Shown: positions 16,399 through 25,471, numbered from the stretch's first letter. The stretch is DNA of 64,000 nucleotides from Sphaerisporangium rufum (GCF_016863395.1 NZ_BOOU01000041.1:62001-126000), one strand, 5' to 3'. Notes: generated by a model from the sequence alone, not told the origin. Numbers and translations: made by a program.

Positions 16399-17544
16399 CC
16401 AGGCCCGTTCCAGGGCCCTGGGCAGGCCCCACCGGCCGAGCGGGGTGAGCACGGAGTGCTCGTCCACGATGCCGAGGTGGCGCCACAGCGGGGTGACCGA
16501 ACGGAACAGCGCCTCGGTGGTCCGCAGGTCATCCGGCTCGTCCATCTCGACGTCGATGTCCTCGGACTCGGCCACGAACCGGGCGATGCGCTCCGGCGAG
16601 GCCAGCACCCCGGGCCCGCGGCGGGACAGCTCGGCGACGGCGGCCAGCCAGTCGGCGTGGTGGATGGTGCACAGCGCGGCGAGCACCGACTCCTCCTCGC
16701 CGAGCGCGCCGTCGACGTCCCAGCGACCGTCACCGTCCTCGCCGGCCAGGTCCTCGTCCGCCAGGTCGGACAGCGGCGCCGCGATGCCCGCCGCCACCGC
16801 GAGCCACAGCTCGGTGTCGTCGGCCGGCGGCGCGCCGTCGAAGCCCGCGCATGCGCGCAGCACCGACCCGGGGTAGCCGGACTCGGCCAGCGACGCCCGC
16901 AGCCGGGCGGCGGCGGCGGCCAGCTCGCCGGCCGGCAGCTCCGGTTCGGGCAGGTCGGCGAGCAGCCGGCGCAGTTCGCCGAGCGCGAACGCCTCCTCCT
17001 CGTCGAAGGACGCGGTCAGGCCCTCGTCCAGCTCGTCCTCGACCGCCTCGGCCGGCACCCGGCCGTCCGGCAGCGCGGTGTTGAGCCAGCGGTCCTGCAC
17101 CGCCTCGTACTCCCGCCGGGCCGCCTGGTCACCGGCCGCCAGCCGGTCGGGGTCGATGGCACCGCGCGCGACGTGCTCCTCCAGGTGGGCCACCAGCAGG
17201 TCGTACATCTCGCCGGCGACCGGCCCGCGCTCCTCCTCGTCCGGCCAGACGAAGTGGCCGCGGGTGATGAGGATGGGCTCGGAGCCGGTGGACTCCAGCC
17301 AGCGCTGCACGTCGCCCACCGTCGCGGCGCCGGACTCGATGCCGGTGAGCGCGGCCCGCGCCGACTCCCAGAACTCCGGCGACAGCCCGTTGCCCGCCGC
17401 GCCCATCGCGCGGCGCAGGTCGGGCAGCGCGACCAGCGCGTGCCCGCTGGGCACCGCGAGCAGGGCACGGGCGACGTCGCGACGGGTGAGCGCGGCCGCC
17501 GGCCGCCCGGCGTGCTCGGCGACGAAGTCGGGATCGATTCTCAC
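16387..17544 (-). CDS. Hypothetical acidic protein
   Basis: A 385-residue soluble, strongly acidic protein (for example DELDEGLTASFDEEEAF, DEDLAGEDGDGRWDVD, ESEDIDVEMDEPDD). I recognise no domain. The C-terminus VDEHSVLTPLGRWGLPRALERAW reads like a winged-helix tail seen in plasmid-pRiA4b-like or 'plasmid stabilisation' relatives, but this is only an impression. I chose the GTG at 17544, since the upstream open frame reads into the region before the next divergent gene. It is divergent from the histone-like gene and overlaps tail-to-tail with the membrane protein gene by 12 bp. Confidence 0.65.
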   Translation of the reverse strand: MRIDPDFVAEHAGRPAAALTRRDVARALLAVPSGHALVALPDLRRAMGAAGNGLSPEFWESARAALTGIESGAATVGDVQRWLESTGSEPILITRGHFVWPDEEERGPVAGEMYDLLVAHLEEHVARGAIDPDRLAAGDQAARREYEAVQDRWLNTALPDGRVPAEAVEDELDEGLTASFDEEEAFALGELRRLLADLPEPELPAGELAAAAARLRASLAESGYPGSVLRACAGFDGAPPADDTELWLAVAAGIAAPLSDLADEDLAGEDGDGRWDVDGALGEEESVLAALCTIHHADWLAAVAELSRRGPGVLASPERIARFVAESEDIDVEMDEPDDLRTTEALFRSVTPLWRHLGIVDEHSVLTPLGRWGLPRALERAWSPD

Positions 17545-17721
17545 GCTCGGTGAGCCTACGCCCAGCGGCCGGGGTGACGACAGCCGCGGCCGCCGGTCGC
17601 CCGGACGCGGCGCGAACCCGGGCGCCAGCACCTTTTTGACGGGACGAAAGGCCCTACCCAACACCCCTGACCTGGGCAAAGGGTGAAATCACGATTTGGA
17701 CACCCACCTTGAGGAGGGGCA

Positions 17722-19227
17722 ATGGCCGTGACGCAGACGTCGCGTTCGACCCGCGACCGCACCCGGTCGGCAGCTGCTTCCGACGGCGATCTGATCACGC
17801 TCGACACGCCCGTCGCCAGCCTGCACGTTCACCGCCCGCATCTGCCGCGAATGGCGATGCCGCACCTGTTCCACATGCCGCGCGCACGGCAGTCCCGAAC
17901 GCAGGAGATCGAGCGGGCGGTGGAGACGGCCCGCACCTTCCTGCCACCGACGGAGCGCATCGCCTACTACGGAGCCCTCGGCATGCTCGCGGCGCTCGGA
18001 TTGGTGGAGTGGCCGGTGGCGGCCGCGATCGGGGTCGGCACCCTGATCGCCCAGCGCGCCCGCAACGGCGGGCGGGCGGCGGCCGGCCCGGCGATGTCCC
18101 AGGTCGCCGCCCAGCTGGCCGGAGCCGCCCGGGCCGGCGGCACCGCCACCCGTACCGCGGCCCGGCGCACCGCGCGGACGGCCGCCGCCCGGGCGACGCG
18201 GGCCACCGGCACCGCGCGCGCCGCCACCGGGACGTCGCGCACGGCCTCCGGTACGTCGCGCGCGGCCACCGGTACCAAGCGGACCACCACCGCTGCCAAG
18301 CGGACGACCACGGCCGCCCGCACGACCGGCCGGACGGCGGCGGCCCGCACGTCCAGGACGGCCGCGAAGCCGGCGACCGCGCGCACGACCAGGCCGGCGA
18401 CGTCGCGGAGCACGTCCGGCGGCACCACCGCCAAGCGCGCCACCGCCGCCAAGCGGCCCGCGACCACGGCGAAACGCGCCACCACCGGCACCACGACCAG
18501 GCGGACGACCGGCACCACGGCCAGGCGGACGACCGGCACCACCGCCAGGCGGACGACCGGCACCACCGCCAGGCGGACCACCAGCACGCCCGCGCGCGCC
18601 ACCACCGGACGGACCGCCACCACCGCCAGGCGATCGGCCACCACCGCCAAGCGCGCCACCACCGCCAAGCGCGCCACCGCCGCCAAGCGGCCCGCGACCG
18701 CGGCGAAACGCGCCACCGGCACCACCGGGACCACGGCTAGGCGGACGGCCGGCACGACCGCGCGCGCCACCACCGGACGGACCACCACCGCGCGCGCCAC
18801 CACCGCCAAGCGCACCACCGCCACCAAGCGGCCCGCGACCGCGGCCAAGCGCGCCACCGGCACCACCGGCACCACGGCCAGGCGGACGGCCGGCACGACC
18901 GCGCGCGCCACCACCGGACGGACCACCACCGCGCGCGCCACCACCGGACGGGCCACCGGCGCGCGGGCCACCACGGGGCGGACCACCACCACCGCAAGGC
19001 GCACCGCCGCCGGTACGGCCGGGCGGGGCACCGCCGCCGCCCCGCGGGTGCCGGCCACCGCCGCCCCCGCCCAGCGCATGCCGGCCGCCGCCGGTTCCGC
19101 GGCCGCCGGCCGCCCCGCTCCGCCGCCCGCCATGCGGCCGGTCCAGGCCTTCCCGGCGGTCCCGCCGCGCCCGATGATGGCACCGGCGAACTCCACGGAA
19201 AAGTCCGGACACGGCATGGAGGGGTAG
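17722..19227 (+). CDS. Membrane-linked histone-H1-like repeat protein
   Basis: A 501-residue protein in two parts. Residues 1-115 include a helical stretch and a hydrophobic segment (IAYYGALGMLAALGLVEWPVAAAIGVGTLI, about 78-107). Residues 120-440 are almost only Ala, Thr, Arg, Lys and Gly in units such as AKRAT and TTARRTTG, with barely any acidic residue, like the tails of histone H1 or actinobacterial HupS/Lsr2-type basic domains. The last 60 residues are Pro/Ala-rich. A nucleic-acid or polyanion-binding role held at the membrane is inferred. GAGGAGGGG lies before the ATG. It precedes a P-type ATPase gene by 100 bp with a hairpin between them. The tail shows recent internal duplications. 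Confidence 0.8.
   Translation: MAVTQTSRSTRDRTRSAAASDGDLITLDTPVASLHVHRPHLPRMAMPHLFHMPRARQSRTQEIERAVETARTFLPPTERIAYYGALGMLAALGLVEWPVAAAIGVGTLIAQRARNGGRAAAGPAMSQVAAQLAGAARAGGTATRTAARRTARTAAARATRATGTARAATGTSRTASGTSRAATGTKRTTTAAKRTTTAARTTGRTAAARTSRTAAKPATARTTRPATSRSTSGGTTAKRATAAKRPATTAKRATTGTTTRRTTGTTARRTTGTTARRTTGTTARRTTSTPARATTGRTATTARRSATTAKRATTAKRATAAKRPATAAKRATGTTGTTARRTAGTTARATTGRTTTARATTAKRTTATKRPATAAKRATGTTGTTARRTAGTTARATTGRTTTARATTGRATGARATTGRTTTTARRTAAGTAGRGTAAAPRVPATAAPAQRMPAAAGSAAAGRPAPPPAMRPVQAFPAVPPRPMMAPANSTEKSGHGMEG
18490..18585 (+). repeat. Four tandem 24-bp in-frame units
   Basis: Four consecutive 24-bp units (18490, 18514, 18538, 18562) encode TTTRRTTG, TTARRTTG, TTARRTTG and TTARRTTS-like octads within the basic tail. 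They are nearly identical at DNA level, which implies recent slippage. Confidence 0.85.
18688..18945 (+). repeat. 141-bp in-frame tandem duplication
   Basis: A 47-codon block beginning RPATAAKRATGTTGTTARRT (18688-18828) is followed immediately by a second copy (from 18829) identical in protein for about 39 residues, to about 18945. The duplication is in frame and lies in the basic tail. Confidence 0.85.
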
Positions 19228-19262
19228 ACAAGCTCCTGACCTGGGGAGACTTACCGGCGAAC

Positions 19263-19294
19263 GATCAGGCCGCGCGAGGGGAGGCGGCCTGATC
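19263..19294 (+). terminator. Perfect 11-bp hairpin between the histone-like and ATPase genes
   Basis: GATCAGGCCGC (19263-19273) pairs with GCGGCCTGATC (19284-19294) across a 10-nt loop. It lies 36 bp after the histone-like stop and 33 bp before the ATPase start, too close for an independent ATPase promoter downstream of it. It may attenuate read-through rather than fully terminate. Confidence 0.6.
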
Positions 19295-19327
19295 GGCATG
19301 TAGGCACCCGGTCCATCGGAGGCGTTC

Positions 19328-22300
19328 GTGTTCCCGCTGCCTGATCTGAGAGGCCCGGCCGCAGCGCTGACGTCCCTGCTGCCGGAGGCCGTGCGCGGCC
19401 TGCTGCCCTGCCCGCGCCAGGTGCACGACTGCGCGGGCGGGCTGCGCGTCGAGCTGCGGAACATCGGCGGCCCGGGCACCGAACGCCGGGCCCGCGCGCT
19501 GGAGGAGCGGCTCCGCGGCCTGCCGGGCGTCGCCCGGGCCGAGGTGAACGGCGCGCTCGGCTTCGTGTACGTGGGCTGCGACCGGGCCGAGGTGGACACC
19601 GGCGCGCTGGTCGCGGCCGTGGAGGAGTGTGACGCCGAGCATGAGGCCGGCAACCGCACCTCCCGGCACGCCAAGGAGAATCGGGCCCGCGCCCTGGTCG
19701 AGCTTGGCGCCGGCATCATCGGGGTGGGCCTGACCGCGGCCGGCCAGGCGTTCCAGCTGACCAGGGCCCCGGCCGCGCTGCCCGCGCTGCTGCAGCTGGC
19801 CGAGTCGACCCCGCGGGTGCGGCACGAGCTGGAACGCCGCATCGGCCGGCCCGGCGCCGACGTGTTCTTCGCCACCACCCGCTACGCCGCCCAGACCCTG
19901 GCCCTGCGGCCGTTCGCGCTGTTCATCGACTCGCTGGCCGCCGCCGGCCGGCTCGCCGAGGCGGTGGCCGGCCACCAGGCCTGGCGGGCCCGCGAGGAGG
20001 ACTTCGCCGCCCGGCGGGGCGCCTACCGGTACATCCGCGCGGCCGCCGCGCCACGTCCGGTGCCGCTGCCCTACGGGCCGATCGAGCGGTACGCCGACAG
20101 CGTGAGCATCGCCGCCCTGGCCTCCTACGGGGTGACCGCGCTGCTCAGCCGGGACCAGGAGCGGGCACTGGCCACCCTGATCGCGGGCACCCCGAAGGCC
20201 GCCCGGCTCGGCCGGGACGCCTTCGTCAGCGCGGCCGGCCGGGCGGTGGCCCACCGCGGCGGGCTGGTGCTGGACCGCGACGCGATGCGGTCCATGGACC
20301 GGCTGGACACGGTCGTCTTCGACGCCGAGACGCTGACCGCCGACTCCTGGACGGTGCACGAGGTGGTCCCGCTGCCGGCCGCCACCTCGATCGACCCCGA
20401 CGAACTGCACGCGCGCGTCTACGCGTTGCTGGAAGGCGGGGACGCGGCCGGCCGGCGCGTCCAGGACGGGTGGGCCGCCGAGCCGCGGGAGATGGTCCCC
20501 GACCAGGCCGCGCACTGGCCGGAGCAGGGGGTCCGGCCGTTCGTGGTGACGTTCCGCGGCACGCCGGTGGCGTACGCCGGACTGGTCCCCCGGTTGCGGT
20601 CGTACGCCGAGGCGCTGGTGGAGGCGGCGGGCCGCACCTGCCGGGTCCTGGTCGCCGGCGGCGACCCCACGCTGGCCTGGCGGCTCGGCACCGGGGCGCC
20701 GGTCGGCGGCGGCACCCGGCTGCCGGCCACGGTCCGGGCCCTGCAGGCGGCCGGCCACGGCGTCGTGCTGGTCGCCGACCGCCCGCGCCGAGGGCTGCGC
20801 GAGGCCGACCTCGGCATCGGCGTGCTGCTGCGGCCCGGCCGGCCGCCGTGGGACGCCGACGTCGTCGGCGGGCCGGAGGCCGCCTACCTGACACTCGCCT
20901 GCCTGGGGCCGGCCCGCAAGGCGAGCCGGCGCGGCATGAAGGTGTCGGCGGGCGGCGCCGCGCTGGCCGGGACGGTGAGCCTGCTCGGCCCGGCCGCGGG
21001 CTCGGTGCGTCGCGTGCAGCTGGCCGGCGACTTCATCTCCATGGTCGCGCTGGCCGCCGGGGTGTGGTCCGGCCGCGACCTCGGCCGCGACACCATGCCG
21101 CACCTCGACGACGGCACGCCCTGGCACGCGCTGCCGGCGCAGGACGTGCTGGAGCGCGTGTCGTCCAGCCCGGCCGGACTGCCGGCGGCCGAGGCGGCCC
21201 GCCGCCGGACCGCGGACCGCCGCCGCCGGGAGGCGCCGGGGCCGCCGTCGCTGCTGCGGGCGACCGCCGAGGAGCTGGCCAATCCGCTCACCCCGGTGCT
21301 GGGCGCCGCCGCCGGGGTCTCGGCGGCCATCGGCTCGGCGCTGGACGCCGTGCTCATCGCCGGCGTGATGCTGGTCAACGGGCTGATCGGCGGGGTGCAG
21401 CGCCAGGGCGCCGACCGGGCGCTCACCCGGCTCGCGGACATCACCGCCGTCCCGGTCCGGCTGCGCCGGCCGGACGGGCCGTGCCCGGCGACCGCGGACG
21501 ACCTGGTACGCGGCGACGTCATCGAGCTGCGCGCCGGGGACGCGGTCCCCGCCGACTGCCGGGTGATCAAGGCGCGCAACCTGGAGGTGGACGAGTCGAC
21601 GCTCACCGGGGAGTCCGGCCTGGTCGCCAAGTCGCCGGCCCCGACCGCCGCGCCGGCGGTGGCCGACCGCGGCTCCATGGTGTACCAGGGCACGACGGTG
21701 GCGGCGGGGTTCTGCCTGGCGGTGGTGGTGGCCACCGGCACCGCGACCGAGGCCGGGCGCACCGCCGAGCAGGGGAAGCGGGTGGTCGCCCCGCCCACCG
21801 GGGTGGAGTTGCGGCTGCGCGCGCTGAGCCGGCAGATCATGCCGGTCGCGATCGGGTCGGGGATGCTGCTGCTGCTGACCAGCCTGCTGCGCCGCTCGCC
21901 GCTGGCCACCGCGCTCGCCCCGGCGGTCAGCCTGGCGGTGGCCGCGGTCCCCGAAGGGCTGCCGTTCATCGCCACCGTGGCCGAGCTGGCCGCGGCCCGG
22001 CGGCTGTCCACCCGGGAGACGCTGGTGCGCAACCCGTCCACCATCGAGGCGCTCGGCCGGGTGGACGTGCTGTGCTTCGACAAGACCGGAACCCTCACCG
22101 AGGGACGCATCACGCTGCGGCGGGTCTCCGACGGGCGGGTCGACCATCCGGTGGACGCGCTGCCGGCCGGCTGCCGGGCGATCCTCGCCGCCGCGCTGCG
22201 GGCCGGGCCGCAGCCGGACGGCGAGCGGGTGATCCCGCATCTCACCGACCGGGCGGTACTGGAGGGGGCCGAGCGGGCCCGGGTGACGCCCGCCGAAGGG

Positions 22301-23737
22301 CTCGCCGGGTGGGAGCGGATCGCCGAGTTGCCGTTCGAGCCGGCCCGGGGGTATCACGCGGTGCTCGGCCGGACCGGCGGGCCGGACGGCGGGCTGCTCC
22401 TCAGCGTCAAGGGGGCGCCGGAGGTGGTGATCACCCGGTGCACGGGCATGCTGAGCGACGGCGTGGTGATGCCGGTGGACGAGGAGGCGGTGCAGAGCCT
22501 GGGCAAGGAGGTCGACCAGCTCGCCCAGCAGGGGTATCGGGTGCTGGCGGTGGCCGAGCGGGCCGCCTCCGCCCGCCAGGAGCTGGACGAGGCACGGGTG
22601 GCGGACCTGACCTTCCTCGGTTTCCTGGCGCTGGCCGACCCGGTGCGGCCGACCGCCGCGCGCAGCGTCGGCCGCCTGGTCCGGGCCGGGGTACGGGTCG
22701 TGATGATCACCGGGGACCATCCGAGCACGGCCGAGGCCATCGGCGCCGAGCTGGGCGTGCTGAACGGCCTGCGGATCATGACCGGCCCGGAGCTGGACCG
22801 GATCGACGACGAGGCGCTGGCCGGGGTCCTGCCGCAGGTGTCGGTCTTCGCCCGGGTGAGCCCGGCGCACAAGGCGCGCATCGTGGCCGGCCTGCAGAAG
22901 GCCGGCAAGGTGGTGGCGGTGACCGGGGACGGCGCCAACGACGCCCCGGCGATCCGGCTGGCCGACGTCGGCGTGGCGCTCGGCAGCCACGCCACCCCGG
23001 CCGCCCGGGCGGCGGCCGACGTGGTGGTGACCGACGACCGCATCGAGACGATCGTCGAGGCCATCGTGGAGGGCCGGGCGATGTGGAGTTCGGTACGCGA
23101 CGCGCTCGGCGTCCTGCTGGGCGGCAATCTCGGCGAGATCGCCTTCACCGTCGGGTCGAACCTGCTCACCGGGCACAACACGCTGAACGCCCGGCAGCTG
23201 CTACTGGTCAACCTGCTGACCGACATGGTGCCCGCGCTGGCGATCGCGGTGCGCCCGCCGGCCGCGACCAGCCCGGAGAAGCTGCTGAACGAGGGGCCGG
23301 AGGCGTCGTTGGGCGCGGCGCTGACCCGGGACATCTACACGCGCGCCGCCACGACGGCGGCGGCGGCCACCGGCGCCTGGATCTTCGCGCGGCTGACCGG
23401 CAGCGAGCGGCGGGCGGACACCGTCGGGCTGATCGGACTGGTCTCCGCCCAGCTGGTGCAGACGCTGCTGGTCGGCGGGCGGGACCGGACGGTGATCGTC
23501 GCGGCGTCGATCTCGCTGGGCTGCCTGGTGGCCGCGGTCTCCGCGCCCGGCGTCAGCCAGGTCTTCGGCTGCCGCCCGGTGGGCCCGGTGGGCTGGACGA
23601 TCGGTCTGGGCAGCGGCACGCTCGCCGCGCTGGCCGGCCGGTGGCTGTCCCCGGGGGAAGACGACGTTCACCAGGTGTTCACCGAGCCGTCCCCGACATC
23701 TGGACATCTAGTCACGAACGACACTAATCCTGTATAA
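19328..23737 (+). CDS. Large P-type cation-translocating ATPase (CtpH/CtpI-like)
   Basis: A 1469-residue P-type ATPase, the length of the long actinobacterial Ctp pumps. The first ~560 residues form a degenerate extra half with two heavy-metal-associated-like folds lacking CxxC and an incomplete pump module. The second half is complete: TLTGESG near residue 759, phosphorylated D918 in FDKTGTLTEG, KGAPE nucleotide-binding segment, TGDGANDAPAIRLADVGVALG near 1200 and six C-terminal membrane helices. The transmembrane AVPEGLPF motif is of the P2 type, pointing to Ca2+, Mn2+ or another hard cation rather than Cu; the ion is not known. The GTG at 19328 follows GGAGG. It probably shares a transcript with the histone-like gene upstream. 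Confidence 0.93.
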   Translation: MFPLPDLRGPAAALTSLLPEAVRGLLPCPRQVHDCAGGLRVELRNIGGPGTERRARALEERLRGLPGVARAEVNGALGFVYVGCDRAEVDTGALVAAVEECDAEHEAGNRTSRHAKENRARALVELGAGIIGVGLTAAGQAFQLTRAPAALPALLQLAESTPRVRHELERRIGRPGADVFFATTRYAAQTLALRPFALFIDSLAAAGRLAEAVAGHQAWRAREEDFAARRGAYRYIRAAAAPRPVPLPYGPIERYADSVSIAALASYGVTALLSRDQERALATLIAGTPKAARLGRDAFVSAAGRAVAHRGGLVLDRDAMRSMDRLDTVVFDAETLTADSWTVHEVVPLPAATSIDPDELHARVYALLEGGDAAGRRVQDGWAAEPREMVPDQAAHWPEQGVRPFVVTFRGTPVAYAGLVPRLRSYAEALVEAAGRTCRVLVAGGDPTLAWRLGTGAPVGGGTRLPATVRALQAAGHGVVLVADRPRRGLREADLGIGVLLRPGRPPWDADVVGGPEAAYLTLACLGPARKASRRGMKVSAGGAALAGTVSLLGPAAGSVRRVQLAGDFISMVALAAGVWSGRDLGRDTMPHLDDGTPWHALPAQDVLERVSSSPAGLPAAEAARRRTADRRRREAPGPPSLLRATAEELANPLTPVLGAAAGVSAAIGSALDAVLIAGVMLVNGLIGGVQRQGADRALTRLADITAVPVRLRRPDGPCPATADDLVRGDVIELRAGDAVPADCRVIKARNLEVDESTLTGESGLVAKSPAPTAAPAVADRGSMVYQGTTVAAGFCLAVVVATGTATEAGRTAEQGKRVVAPPTGVELRLRALSRQIMPVAIGSGMLLLLTSLLRRSPLATALAPAVSLAVAAVPEGLPFIATVAELAAARRLSTRETLVRNPSTIEALGRVDVLCFDKTGTLTEGRITLRRVSDGRVDHPVDALPAGCRAILAAALRAGPQPDGERVIPHLTDRAVLEGAERARVTPAEGLAGWERIAELPFEPARGYHAVLGRTGGPDGGLLLSVKGAPEVVITRCTGMLSDGVVMPVDEEAVQSLGKEVDQLAQQGYRVLAVAERAASARQELDEARVADLTFLGFLALADPVRPTAARSVGRLVRAGVRVVMITGDHPSTAEAIGAELGVLNGLRIMTGPELDRIDDEALAGVLPQVSVFARVSPAHKARIVAGLQKAGKVVAVTGDGANDAPAIRLADVGVALGSHATPAARAAADVVVTDDRIETIVEAIVEGRAMWSSVRDALGVLLGGNLGEIAFTVGSNLLTGHNTLNARQLLLVNLLTDMVPALAIAVRPPAATSPEKLLNEGPEASLGAALTRDIYTRAATTAAAATGAWIFARLTGSERRADTVGLIGLVSAQLVQTLLVGGRDRTVIVAASISLGCLVAAVSAPGVSQVFGCRPVGPVGWTIGLGSGTLAALAGRWLSPGEDDVHQVFTEPSPTSGHLVTNDTNPV

Positions 23738-23769
23738 AACAGGCACAGCTCCCCCTTCGTGAGGTTCCA

Positions 23770-23883
23770 ATGTCCAGCTTCTTTGCTTCCGTGCTCGCCA
23801 AGGCCGCCGTCATGCTGGTCGAGGCCATCGTCATCCGCCTGGTCCAGGTCTGGATCGGCCGCATGCTCCCCGCCGCCGCCTGA
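23770..23883 (+). CDS. 37-residue hydrophobic peptide
   Basis: A short ORF starting ATG with GAGG at correct distance, translating to a hydrophobic helix MSSFFASVLAKAAVMLVEAI followed by VIRLVQVWIGRMLPAAA. It lies 32 bp after the ATPase stop on the same strand. A TATAAA in the inverted repeat CCTGTATAAAACAGG (23729-23743) just upstream could be a -10 element or an operator. Its composition (one amphipathic or membrane helix with Lys and Arg at intervals) suggests a small membrane peptide, perhaps a partner of the pump. Too short for homology by eye. Confidence 0.6.
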   Translation: MSSFFASVLAKAAVMLVEAIVIRLVQVWIGRMLPAAA

Positions 23884-24026
23884 GACGGCACCGCCCCGCG
23901 CGCCCGGCCGGCCACCCACCGGTCACCGCCGGGCGCTGACACCGCCCCCGCCGGCTCGCCCGGGACGGCCGGGGTGGCGGCCGGGTGCGGCATGATGGCA
24001 GGAGTCCGCCTGAGGAGGTCCTGCCG

Positions 24027-24749
24027 GTGGCCGAGCGCCCGTACGTCCTGCTGTCGGCCGCCATGTCGATCGACGGCTTCATCGACGACCGTGCGAGCGG
24101 CCCGCTGGCGCTGTCCAACGCGGCCGACTTCGACCGGGTCGACGAGGTGCGGGCCGGCTGCGACGCGATCCTGGTCGGGGCGGGCACCGTCCGCGCCGAC
24201 GACCCCCGGCTGGTCGTCCGCTCCCCCGAGCGCCGGGCGGCCCGGGCGCGGCGCGGCCTGCCCGAGACGCCGCGCAAGGTCACGCTGACCGCCGGCGGCG
24301 ACCTCGATCCCGGCCGGCGCTTCTTCACCCTCGGCGACGTCGAGAAACTCGTCTACGCCCGCGGCCCGGCGGCCCCGGCGGCCCGGGAGCGCCTGGCGGG
24401 CGTGGCCACCGTCGTGGACGCCGGCGACCCGATCGACCTGCCCGGCGTGCTCGCCGATCTCGCCGGGCGCGGGGTGGGCCGGCTGATGGTCGAAGGCGGC
24501 ACCGCGGTGCACACCCTGTTCCTCACCGCCGGCCTGGTGGACGAGTTGCACCTGGTGGTCGCCCCGTTCTTCGTCGGCGACCCGGCCGCGCCGCGCTTCG
24601 TCGGCGCCGGCGCCTTCCGGTACGGGCCGCAGGACCGGCTGCGGCTGGCCGAGGCCCGCCCGATCGGCGACGTGGTCCTGCTGCGCTACCTGGTCCCGCC
24701 GGCCGCGCCGGACCGCCCGGCCGCCGGCGCCGCGCAGGACGCCCGGTGA
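24027..24749 (+). CDS. RibD C-terminal (DHFR-fold) reductase
   Basis: A 240-residue reductase of the RibD C-terminal/dihydrofolate-reductase fold, expected to reduce the ribosyl group of a pyrimidine riboflavin precursor with NADPH, or a similar substrate. PYVLLSAAMSIDGFIDD, AILVGAGTVRADDPRLVVR, a glycine-rich GRGVGRLMVEGGTAVHTLFL and LVDELHLVVAPFFVGD are the family motifs. The GTG at 24027 is preceded by GAGGAGG. Its stop overlaps the start of the deaminase gene (ATGA), so the two RibD activities are on separate coupled genes rather than one bifunctional protein. Confidence 0.9.
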   Translation: MAERPYVLLSAAMSIDGFIDDRASGPLALSNAADFDRVDEVRAGCDAILVGAGTVRADDPRLVVRSPERRAARARRGLPETPRKVTLTAGGDLDPGRRFFTLGDVEKLVYARGPAAPAARERLAGVATVVDAGDPIDLPGVLADLAGRGVGRLMVEGGTAVHTLFLTAGLVDELHLVVAPFFVGDPAAPRFVGAGAFRYGPQDRLRLAEARPIGDVVLLRYLVPPAAPDRPAAGAAQDAR

Positions 24750-25471
24750 CCGGCCCGCGCGCCGGCGGATCGCCCGAGACGCCCGAGACGCCCGAGACGC
24801 CGCAGGCGCCGGAGTTCCGTGACATCCCGGAGATCCGGCAGAACCCGGCGAGCCGCCAGAGCCGCGACATCCCCGGCGACCGCGACATCCCAGAGCGCCG
24901 CGATCTTCGGGGTGACCATGACATCCCAGAGGACCGCGATCTTCGGGGTGACCATGACATCCCAGAGGACCGTGATCTTCTGGAGGCCCGGGAGGACCCG
25001 GCCGTGCCGGGTGTGCCCGGCGACCCGGCGGCCGACCGGCGATATCTGGCCGAGGCGGTCGCGCTGGCCCGCCGCTGCCCGGTCTCCACCACCGCGTACG
25101 CCGTGGGCGCGCTGATCGTCACGGCCGGCGGCCAGGTGCTGGCCACCGGCCACTCCCGCGAGAGCGACCCGCGCGAACACGCCGAGGAGGCCGCGCTGGC
25201 CAAGATCACGCCGGCCGATCCCCGGCTGGCCACCGCGACGATCTACACCTCGCTGGAGCCGTGCACCACCCGGGCCTCCCGCCCGCGCGGCTGCGCCCGG
25301 CTGATCATCGACGCCGGCCTGCGCCGGGTGGTGCTCGCCTGGCGGGAGCCCGACCTGTTCGCCGACTGCACCGGAGCCGAGTCGCTGCGCGCGGCCGGCG
25401 TCGAGGTCGTCGAACTCCCCGAGCTGGCCGCGCCGGCCCGCGCCGCCAACGCGCACCTGTTCCCCGGCTGA
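24746..25471 (+). CDS. RibD-type cytidine/pyrimidine deaminase with repeat-rich N-terminus
   Basis: A 241-residue zinc deaminase of the CDA/RibD N-terminal family. Residues about 90-235 carry HAEEAALAK and LEPCTTRASRPRGC, the His/Glu and Cys...Cys zinc signature (PCxxRxSxPxxC). Residues 1-88 are an unusual charged extension with repeats of RDLRGDHDIPED, encoded by perfect 36-bp tandem repeats (24901-24972). It overlaps the reductase gene by 4 bp, so the pair probably carries out deamination and reduction in a riboflavin-like or specialised pyrimidine pathway. No other rib gene is in the window, so a role outside riboflavin synthesis is possible. Confidence 0.88.
   Translation: MTGPRAGGSPETPETPETPQAPEFRDIPEIRQNPASRQSRDIPGDRDIPERRDLRGDHDIPEDRDLRGDHDIPEDRDLLEAREDPAVPGVPGDPAADRRYLAEAVALARRCPVSTTAYAVGALIVTAGGQVLATGHSRESDPREHAEEAALAKITPADPRLATATIYTSLEPCTTRASRPRGCARLIIDAGLRRVVLAWREPDLFADCTGAESLRAAGVEVVELPELAAPARAANAHLFPG
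24901..24972 (+). repeat. Two perfect 36-bp tandem repeats inside the deaminase gene
   Basis: Copies at 24901-24936 and 24937-24972 are identical and begin CGATCTTCGGGGTGACCATG. A degenerate partial copy flanks each side. The period is a multiple of three, so the repeat adds 12 residues per unit in frame to the N-terminal extension. It is AT-richer than its surroundings, which may indicate a recent insertion or expansion. Confidence 0.9.

Noticed and set aside
18100-19050. CRISPR array or satellite DNA
   Set aside because: The repeats are short, contiguous, in frame and without unique spacers. They encode a basic protein tail.
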